From the NCBI GenBank assembly GCA_016490735.1, contig JAEMWC010000011.1:335001-399000 (forward strand): a stretch of DNA of 64,000 bases, in the 5' to 3' direction. This document shows, one piece after another, positions 1 through 10,400 of the stretch; within the stretch, counting starts at the first letter, position 1; each line of letters opens with the position of its first letter. The position numbers and the translations under genes were made by a program. This stretch comes from Pachyseris speciosa (Eukaryota; Cnidaria; Anthozoa; Scleractinia; Pachyseridae). Below the pieces are notes generated by a model. It searched no databases and was not told the DNA's origin. It worked only from the letters and a program-made list of their open reading frames with translations.

Positions 1-360
1 TTTTTCGATTTTGCTTGGATTTGTCTGAATTTCTGCATGTGAACTACAATTCGATGGAAACACATTGTATGGTATTTTTTTGACTGATTCATCCAGAATC
101 CAGAAATGCATTTTTTCTTACTAAGAAGATGTAATGCAACTTGCAAACCACTCCCATGGAAGGTTGGTTTCTTGGTGTACGTAAGAAAAAATGCATTTCT
201 GGATTCTGGATGAATCAGTCAAAAAAATACCATACAATGTGTTTCCATCGAATTGTAGTTCACATGCAGAAATTCAGACAAATCCAAGCAAAATCGAAAA
301 ACAACCCAAAATTCGACATAGGATGGTTATGCTCCGAGCCCTTCAATTATAAGGTGCTTT
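1..360. repeat. Foldback MITE copy, truncated by the window edge
   Basis: Positions 1-120 and about 181-350 are reverse complements around a short loop. The right end (about 330-352, ggttatgctccgag...cttcaatta) matches the end of a full copy at 35808-36139, so the left terminus lies off the window. No coding content; a non-autonomous terminal-inverted-repeat element. Confidence 0.8.
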
Positions 361-399
361 TCAAGATGTGATCCCCGATTTGCTCGAAAGGTCTATCGA

Positions 400-570
400 G
401 TGATCAGTCAAGCGACAAGCTCATTATCTCTGATCTTGCGAGACGCGATCCTCGACTCGATTCTCGATGGTTGAGCCTCAATCCTCGATGCTCGAAACTC
501 GCAGGGATCGAGTATCGAGGATCGAGTATCGAGGATCGAGTCGAGAATCGAGACTCGAAAGAGACTGTCA
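400..570. repeat. ATCGAG-rich inverted/tandem repeat
   Basis: Dense overlapping copies of ATCGAG and its complement CTCGAT form a self-complementary block; GGATCGAGTATCGA is tandemly repeated near 508-540. Likely a satellite-like or foldback repeat. No gene seen. Confidence 0.6.
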
Positions 571-713
571 ACTTACCTTTAAACGGTACTGTAAGTGAGT
601 TCAGATGCAGTCTGCATTGTATGTACTTGTATTAGCCCTTAAAACCATAAGAATTTTACATGACTAGCATGGGTAGTTTTTAGATTTTCCATGCCAACTA
701 CATGACATATGGG

Positions 714-866
714 TTATTGACCAAGCGTGAGGTCAAGATGGCGGGATATTGGCCAAGTTCTTTTTTTGCAATTTTATGGGCCGAGACGAAGTCGAGGTCC
801 ATAAACACGCAAAAAAAGAATGAGGCTAATATCCCGCCATCTTTACTGAACAAGCTTGGTCAATAA
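714..866. mobile_element. Short MITE with TTATTGACCAAGC termini
   Basis: The left end TTATTGACCAAGCGTG and right end caagcttggtcaataa are inverted, and the inner 'gatggcgggatat' pairs with 'atatcccgccatc'. About 150 bp with no ORF. It is followed at 870-1030 by a second inverted block. Confidence 0.65.
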
Positions 867-867
867 A

Positions 868-1031
868 GGATTTATTATATGACTCAAAGGATGCTATCAA
901 GAGACAGTAAAACGCGGGACGAACGGGCTATCCTGAGAGGTCAAGATGGCTCCATCTTGACCTCGCGGGTAGCCAATCACAGCAGGAGAATTGATTCATC
1001 TTGACCGCTGCAAGAGCCAGTCATATAATAA
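868..1031. mobile_element. Second short MITE with a central hairpin
   Basis: Ends 'ttattatatgact' and 'agtcatataataa' are inverted. The centre is a strong hairpin in which GAGGTCAAGATGG faces CCATCTTGACCTC (about 936-965). No coding content. Confidence 0.6.
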
Positions 1032-1431
1032 TGTGTATTACTCTCTTTGCATGTAAATGTTATTTGATCGTTGGCATGTTTACAGGAATACATTTCCTCT
1101 GTCTTCCCACTCCACACACTGCTCCCACCTCCCCTCTAATGTTGATTTAATTTAGATTTCACTATAATCAAATTGGGCTGTAAAGTTGTGAAGCATCTCA
1201 GTTGGATAAACATTGGGCCACTTCTAGTGATTTGCAGACCTGTTGCCACATGTCCCAACCAGTAACCATCTTGTGTTACAGTAATTATTGGTGATTACCA
1301 TAATCCAAAATGTTGCTCTCACAACCTGTTTGATTGTTAATTAGTCGCCGTTGTGCTCTTGAGTAGAGATTTTTCATCATAGCAATCATGACTGTATGAA
1401 ACTAAAATCATGCCTTTTTTAATTTATTTAG

Positions 1432-4400
1432 ACAGCAAGCCCTGTTTCATGTTCTTGCAGCTTACTCAATGTATAATGTGGTAAGTCATCTGTTTTAAGA
1501 TTTATCTACATGTACCTTTTATTGACATTGACATTGACTCCATTATCAAGAAAGCTAAGAAGCGTTTGTATAGTTTATCTCAGCTTAAACGCTCTGGTCT
1601 TGGTACCCGTGAGTTAGTCCAGTTTTTCTGCACTTGTATTGGTCCGTTCACGGAGTATGCGTGCCCTGTCTTTCATGACGGTCTCCCCGCGTACCTTATT
1701 CCTGCTTGCAACACATGTACTTTGAACCTAAGAAATATGCAGAAGTTAAAGCCAGTTTTCAAGACGAACAGATTTCGTAACAGTTTTATTACTTTTAATG
1801 CCCTTAAGGCTTGAGCAATTTTAATAGAGTTTTAAATCTCCTCGATTTACTTTTTTAGTACATATAATATAGTGTCTTTATTTCCTGTTTTCATATACAT
1901 ATATTTATACAACTTGTTTTAAATTACTGGTAGTCTTTTTGATATAATTATCAATATTCAATTTTTTGTAAATAATCATAATATAATTCAACATTTAGTT
2001 GCAAATCGGTTATAAATAAACTATCTATCTATCTATCTACCGTATTTTCCCGTGTATAAGTCGACCCTGTGTATAAGTCGACCCTACTTTTTGAGACCAA
2101 AAGTTGAGATTTTACTAATTTATGGTTTACAAACTGAGTTCAAAATCCTTGGCAGTTCGTTGCATAAAAGTTCCATGGAGAAAAAATCGCATCGATCGAG
2201 TGACATGGAGTGAAACACTTCAGCGAGAATGTCGTTGAAAACCTCCAAAATTCAATGCCATACCTTCAACATAAAGGTATTTTAATGAACATTGTAACTT
2301 ATACGAAATGTTTGGAACCTTTTTATGCCAAAACAAACTCAAAACACTTCAAAAAACACAAAAGAACTTAGTCGTAAACAAAGCGCCATCTTCCATGACC
2401 GTGGTAACCTGGCAATGAACCCGAGAGCTTAGTGAGAGGTTACCATGCCAGCAACGTGCCTTGAGTCACGCTCAATTGTGCTTGATCGCACAAGCAGAAA
2501 CGGGATGGTTTTGCTCAAGTTTAATGAAGAATTTCGCCCACAAATACCATCACAATGTAGACCCAATTAACTCACAGGAAATGTGGCAACATCTGTGGAG
2601 AAGACAAGCTTAAAGTAGGGTATGTGAAACAACAAACAGGCTAAGTGTGATGTCAATGAAGACCAAACGTAGCGCGCGAGTAATCACAAGACAAATCATG
2701 GAACAAACAATTGTATTTCTAAACATTTTCTTTATTCAATACTGTACCACTTGCCATTAAATATTCTTCTTTAAACTACTTGTGTTGTTTCCCTTTTGTT
2801 CTTCACTTTGGAGTCTATTGTTATGCTAATGAGTGTTTTTTATCCACTCGCTGAATGACCGTTGCGTTTTGACCCGTGTATAAGTCGAGGTCGACTTTTT
2901 GGGGTGATTTTCAAGACTTAAAAGGTCGACTTATACACGGGAAAATACGGTATCTATCTATCTATCTATCTATCACACTTGCCATTTTGCTGAATTCTAA
3001 AGCCTGGTTCACACCTGTGACATAAGCATAAGCGTAAACGTAAGCATAAGCATAAGAAAACGCTAGTGTGCATTGAGGTGAAATAAGCATAAGCATAAGA
3101 AAAAGAAACATTTTCCTTTTTCTTGTGCTTATGGTTATGCTTATTTCACAAGTGCGAACCAGTGTGAAATAAGCATAAACTTAAGCATAAGCGCCATCTT
3201 GTTTATCCACCGACGCGACTCGCACTGCCCATGTGTAAGTCGCTAGTGTGAACATCATTATGCTTATGCGTACACTTACGCTTGTGCTTATATCACAAGT
3301 GTGAACCAGGCTTAAGTATGATGTACAGTAGTTGCACATTCAGGTCACTCAGGGAGGCTGGTGTGTAACTGCCAGGTCACTCAGGGAGGCTGTTGTGTAA
3401 CTGCCAGGTCACTCGAGGAGGCTGGTGTGTAACTGCCAGGTCACTCAGGGAGGCTGGTGTGTAACTGCCATTTCTTGTACATGTAGTAATGATCATGTAT
3501 TGTTTTCTACCCTGAGTGATTTTTAGAGAAAGGATGGAATGGTTTTTCTTCAAACATTTATTTATTTATTGATTTTTAATTAACTCTGTTTGCTTGCAGG
3601 AGGTAGGATATTGTCAGGGCATGAGTGGGATAGCAGCTTTGCTTCTAATGTACCTTAATGAAGAGGTGAGCCGTGCTTGTATTTACATGTATGTTGTGAG
3701 TAAAATGTTATTTTGGCAGTTAGTGTGTTGATTCCATTTCTGTTGGATCATTAATTCAATGGTTATTGTGACTTTATCCCCTGGGGGGGGGGGGGGGGTA
3801 CTCCCTATAATGGCCTATACGAGGAGGCTCTGCCCGAAAGTGGTGCCTTTTTCACACTTCAGGTATATGAAAGGGTAGGGAAATCTGTCATTTAGGTATT
3901 TAAAAGGGCCTTTCATTAAAATATTTCGAACACACATACCTTACAACTGTACATGAAAATGACAAGAAGACTTCCTGTTTTTGGTATACCCCCCCCCCCC
4001 GGCCGGGCTTTATCCTCCAACCACCAAAATTTAGTTGTACATGTGCATGAAAGTCAATCAACTTAAAGGGTGAAGCTAGTGGCAGAAAGCCTTTTGCATA
4101 AAAAGGCATAAAGAGATCACCTTGTTTTTTTTCCTTAAAACTGCAAGTTGTAGTCTGTAGTAGTAAACTTGTTTATTAAAAACATCATAATACATTACAG
4201 TCGTAGGACTAAATTATTTACAATATAAAAATTACAATAAAAATGGTTAATTACAATAATATTGTGTTTAGAGCGGATTTCAATTGAGTGTCGAAAGTAA
4301 TGATGGTTTCGCTTTGTGATTGGCCAGGAAAACTTGCAACACGTTCTCAACCAGTGAGAAGCAAAACCAAAACCAATCGTGATTTGCACGCGCGCATTTT

Positions 4401-7400
4401 CCCGTGCTTTATGCCGGCTACAGGTAATTGCTTCGTATTCTGATTGGCTCATTGCACTGCTTACTTCTGTTGTGATTGGTCAGAGTAATTGTTTTGGTTT
4501 TGGTTTTGGTTTTACGACACTCAATTGAAAAGTACTCTAAAAGTTATTTACATTGTGTGGCTAATTTGATAAAAGAGTTCATGAAACAGTTGGTGTGACA
4601 AACTGGAGTATTAAAACACCTCTTATTTCTCATACGCCGAGCGTGGGAACTGGCTGCGAGTTAGCAGATTAGCCAGCTTGTGGTGTTCATTACTTACAAT
4701 GTCGTTTTAAAATAATTTAATAGATAATGATTCACGTCTCTCTAAGAGATCTTTCTGTGATCTTTTGGAAAAACACTTTAATATGATAATGGGATTTTTT
4801 ACATTGGTTTGGCAATAATAGGTTCTCTTGTTTTACTTAGGATGCTTTTTGGGCATTGTCAGCCCTTCTCACTGACAAGAAACATGCCATGCATGGTAGG
4901 TACATTGTTCAGTAAATGACGCGAGGTTTCTTGTTGCCAGTAGTGCAGGGCTCTAGTGGCAACTAGTGAGGCCTTTCATGGGGTGGTCTGGTGTGGCAGT
5001 CACTTTGTCGCTTGTCTACGACCCTGTCTATCGCTTGCTTTGTTAGGGACAAATGTCCCTGTTGCAGACTGTTGTGCTTTCTCTGCCAGTTTCTGTCAGT
5101 TGTGGGTGTTCTGGGAGAAGATTGTCGCCTGTTTTTGGAGCCATATCTCTTGTTGCTTCTGTCCACTGGAAGGCCTCTCTAGGTATGGTCACCCATTATA
5201 AGAACTGAACCGCTGCCTGGTTAGTTTAGATTGAAACAAGAGCACGGGACTAGTGAGTGTACATGTAAGATGTTGTCTGTCCTGTTATTTCAGGGTTGGT
5301 TAGGTCTGCATGATGAGCTAACCATCTGTGCCTGGAAAAGCCTCAGTGGTTACGGAAACCAGCAGTCATAATTATGGCTGTTTGTTCTGCTCTCTTAGTA
5401 TAGTGGAAAGGGCTTACAATGTGCTTTCTGAAAAGAATTGAGCCTTTGTTCTGCCACACATAGCCATTGTCTCCTATGGTGGATTATGCGCCATACAACA
5501 GGCTCAGAGTAAATCCAGTTTTAAGAAACAGATGCCACTTTATTGGCATTTGTGCCGAAAGCTGGACACATTAAATGTTGTGAAATGAAATATCATGGGC
5601 AACGCATTACAGGACTTGAAATTGCATCCAATTAAGTTGTCATTTCACTCTCTATGTTGTACGTTTTATGTAAAACCACACTGAATAAAATATTTCAGTT
5701 ACATTTGTAAGTAAAAAGTAAATTAAAGTTGAATTTGAAGTTGATTTTTCTTGACATGCTTTATTGATTTGCATGTATGTTGTATAAAAACATAACACAA
5801 ACATACTTTCTCAAAATTTACAAATGTTTTCATTGATTATGCCAACAAGCATACCCCTTAACATCTCCCCATTCTTGATAGTAGTGCCATAGCAAACGTT
5901 TGAGACACAATCATTAACTACCAAGCATTTTTTATAGGCCAAACTCTCCCTATATTCCAGAAATCCATTCACTAAATATCAAGACTGAAGAGAAACTGCA
6001 TTTTAAGAAGTGAATATTAGAAGCAGTGCTACAAATAGTATTGAACCTTTTCAAGGCACATTTAGGAAAAAACAACCAAAATTACATTCTCATGATTTCC
6101 TATTTTTACAGTAATAACAGCTATGTAGAACACACAAACATCAGTTCCTTGTGAGGTAATCTAACTTTCACATTCCTTTTACAGGCTTTTTTGTACCTGG
6201 TTTTCCAAAGCTTTTAAGATTTCAGGAACACCATGATAAGATTTTGAAGAAGCTGCTGTCGAGACTTTTTAAGAATTTGGTAAGTTGTTATGCACATACT
6301 GTAACTTCCTTATCTGTGTACGTTAATGTAGAGTGCTTTTCAATTGAGTTTTGTAAAACCAATACCAAAGCAATTACTCTGACCAATCACAACAGACCCA
6401 AACAGTGCAATGAGCCAATCAGAATACGAAGCAATTACATGCAACCGACACAAAGTGCAGGAAAAACACGCGTGCACATCACAATTGGTTTTGGGTTTGC
6501 TTCTCATTGGTTGAGAAAGTGGCGCGAGTTTTGCCAACCAATCACAGAACAAAGCCATGCAAAACCAAAGCAAATGTAAATTACTTTCGACACTCAATTG
6601 AAAACTGCGCTATACTTTGACTACATAATTATTGTTTGTGTTTTCATCAGGAGAAAGAGGGATGTCACTCTAGTCTGTACACCCTTAAGTGGTTTATGCA
6701 GTGTTTTCTTGATCGGGTAAGTATGGTAATCTAAATTTCTTGTTCTGGCACAATCATAATAGATGAAAGTGAGATAACACTTTCTAGTGTAAAACATTAT
6801 AGATGTACTGTAGATTGCAGATGCCACTTTATTGGCATTCTGCCATGGGCAGATTGCAAATCAACAGGGCTCGGGGCTCGGAATAACACTATAATGTGAT
6901 GTTTTGGGCGTTTTGTTGTAATTTTGCTAAAAAAAAATAGCTGATGTCTTGCATACAGGCTTATTTTCGAGGAATCACTCAAGAAACCCACCAGGAGATC
7001 AAGACACACATTGGGAACACTACATCCCACTCTCAGCCCAAACCAATTTGTATAAGTACAGTTTCTTACTGCAAACGGAAGTTGATTGGAACAATAATTT
7101 ATCTCAATCTATTATTGACTTGTCTACTAGCCCAGTAGTATTTCAAGACTACTTAGCATCATATTATTCTAAGTAATTCTAACCTCACGACCGCTGACAC
7201 TGTGCAAAATATATCTTGTGAGGTAGCCCAATAAAAGTGACGTGAAGTGAGTGAGGTGAAGTGGTAAACATTGCCCATTATTTTTTTTCGCTGTTTTGCG
7301 CTTAGTTTTCGAGAACCCATGGGCCAAAAAACACCATCACCCAATAAGTCACTTTGTATAGTGTTATTCCCAGCCCTTCATTTAAATAGCCGTTTTTACT

Positions 7401-10400
7401 ATGCTGGAATCAGTTGATGCTTGACATTCAGTTTTTCCAGTCAGCATTAGTCGCTATGCTTTTTTTTCCCACACTGTTACCCTTACTCAAAAGTTGATGT
7501 AATCATGGTAAATGCAACAACGTTTCAATCCAGTACAATAATTATGTAATTCTTGTTACCAAAGCAGATTGCAAAAATAATTTGGATCCGCTTGCGAATC
7601 CTGCCATATTTCTTGTTTGTTTGATTACTTACGGGATTTGAAGAGTAAAATAATTTACGTTCGGTTGAGCGAAGCGAATTAGAACGTAATTGACCTCTTT
7701 TATGCAACAAAATTGAATATTTACCACCAACTGTGATTTGTTGTCAATGTTGTGGTTCAATTTTACCCTTAGTTTAATTTTTTTTTCTCTCTTTGTCCCA
7801 GGGGGGGGGGGGGGGGTACTCCCTATAATGGCCTATATGGGGAGGCTCCGCCTGAAAGGGCTACCTTTTTCACGCTTCAGGTATATGAAAGGGTAGGGAT
7901 TTCATAAGTCGAAGTATATGAAAGTGTAGGGAAATCTTACCATAACATTATCATACCCAAAAACAAGGGACAAAAAATGTAAACCAAGGATGAAATTGAA
8001 CCGCAACATCAATAAATCTTTTTGGTTGTAAACCTGGTACAAACTACACGCAACCTTGAATTTGGCAGTGACTGATCTATTTTCACCCTGGTGAATCAAG
8101 ATTGTTTTGCTTGATCTCGTCAAGTTCTTGTGTTGCGTTTAAATTTAAAAGGAATTAAGTGTAAATCGTTTGTCTTTTAGATTCCGTTTACCTTAACGCT
8201 AAGATTGTGGGACATCTTTATGCTGGAAGGAGACAGATTGCTAACTGCAATGGCTTACAACATCATGAAAATGCACAGAAGTAAGAATTTTCTGTATTTT
8301 TGGCGGCAAAACTTTAGGGAAGGGGGACTTCTAGAACTTTGCCTGTACTAAATTACTTCATTTATTCGCTCCTCCCCAAGGAATTAAATAGTTTTGGAAA
8401 GCCCAACCCCTCCTAAAGAAAATAAAACTCAAGTGGATTTTCATGCCAAATTAGAGGCATTCTTTTCCCGCACTGGCCTTGTATTAATAACCACTGGCGT
8501 ATCAGATTCATGGTTTTCGATAACGTGTTCCCTTAGCTCATCACCTGTCCCACCAATCTCATTCATTGTGCCTTTCATCCCACCAGTCAGCGGCTTATAT
8601 GAGGGAGGGGTCTGGAGACGGGAGTTGTTTTCGAATACGAAACAAGTCGCACTCACAGTGATACTAGGACTCGTACACTCCTGAAGCTCCAACATTTCCA
8701 AAAATGAACTCTTGTGTTCTCCCGGCTCTTACTTAGGAAATTGAACATTCTGTTGTTTTACCGCAGAAATTTTCGTCAAGATGGGTTTGGAAGAAGTGGT
8801 ACAGTTTCTACAAGAAAAGATGCATGCCTACCTTATGATGACGATGAAGTTATAGATATGCTCCAGGCCACCATGTTCGAGTTGAAGCGTCTAGGACTGG
8901 ACACACCACTACCACCTTCCAAGGAGGAATTCCCGTCACTCCCTCCGGGTGCAGCACTAAAACGAGGCGTCTTCCAAACAGCGTCTGCGCGTGCAAGAAA
9001 AAACAAGGAAAAAGACAAAATTATTCGCGTACCCATGGACAGACCTCCTTCGCCAGCCTCGCCGGAAATTTCGCCCCTTCGTGGCGTGCCGACTAATTTG
9101 TCTCACTCGCCTCCGGCTCATCTCAATCGTAGCGAGACCTCGATTTCGACATTTGCTGGAACTCCTACGGAACACCGAAGCCAAGCTTCGGTTTCGACGA
9201 TTATCGAAATTCAGCGCCACCCACATCATGCGCCGCATAGTCCGGCGAGGTACCGAGAGGACATGAGTCGCCAGCGCATTGTACACGATGATGCTCGCTG
9301 GTTAGACCATCGAAAGAGCGACGGACATAACGTGGACGTTTTACGTTACCAGCCTTCGGACAGCCGAATGATGTTTCGCTCCGAAACTGTTCTTTCTTCG
9401 GCCGACGGCTCGATTGACGGTAGCGTCCGAAGACGAAGAGTTACCGACAGTGCGTACAACACCATGACAACGTTTCGACCAATCAACGGAGACGTGGATG
9501 CACTTGTGATGGCTTCCAAACCTGGCGGCTCGCCCATTTGGAAACACCATCCGAACGATCACCAGGTCACTTTAACTTTTGTTTAGTAGTTTACATAGAT
9601 AGGCAAAGGTGAAAAGCGTCAGTTGTCTCGTGCCTCAAAATGGCGGGAAAAAGCCACCCTTCTCCCCCACCCCCAAAAGGGAAAAGGGGCAAGCAGCCTA
9701 TCAAACTTGGAAAGAGGCATTGTGGAAGCTCTCTTTTCGTGGGAATCAATAATTGTGGAGAAAAGTTACTGTCGAAGAAAGGAAAGGAGTACTTACGTGG
9801 GAAAGGGAATTCAAGGATAGACTCTTGGGTATTCGAAATTATTATCACTAAACGCCTGTTTCGTAGCTGTTCAAAAGCATCAAGTGAAAAGCAACTGTTG
9901 AAAAGTAAATGCACCGAATCAGGTTTACTTCAATCAGGGTACAGTTTAAATTGAAGTTTGAGAAAAAGAGGAGTAAGGGAGCTATACAAGGTATCGATTT
10001 TGGGATCAGTGTTTTTGAGACGGAACAGTACTCAACGTATGTTCCTATTGGGAGTAGTTTCCCATCGCAAACTGATTTACATAAGTGGACTGAATACACC
10101 ATTTTGATAATGATCAGTTCCTGGTGAATTGTGGGTAGATCCATTCCTTTGTGTGGGCAAACGGTCAAAATTACAATTTCAAATTACTTCCTAAAATGGC
10201 CGTTTGCCCCCTCGAAAGACGGCATCCACCCACAATTCACCAGGACCTGATCGTTAGCAAAATGGTGTATTGGGAGCTCCAGTCGATGAAACGAACTAGG
10301 TTTTTGCATATTTGCTGAATTTAACAATGGAATGGCGCTGAGTAGACGAGGGGGCCGAATGTTTTCGCAACTTTTCCACGAGATTGCTGCGTGTTTCACT

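Noticed and set aside
3342..3469. CRISPR-like array
   Set aside because: Units are directly adjacent with no spacers, in an animal intron: a minisatellite.
8957..9286. Long frames opposite and overlapping the Rab-GAP exon
   Set aside because: Shadows of the real coding frame; no homology.
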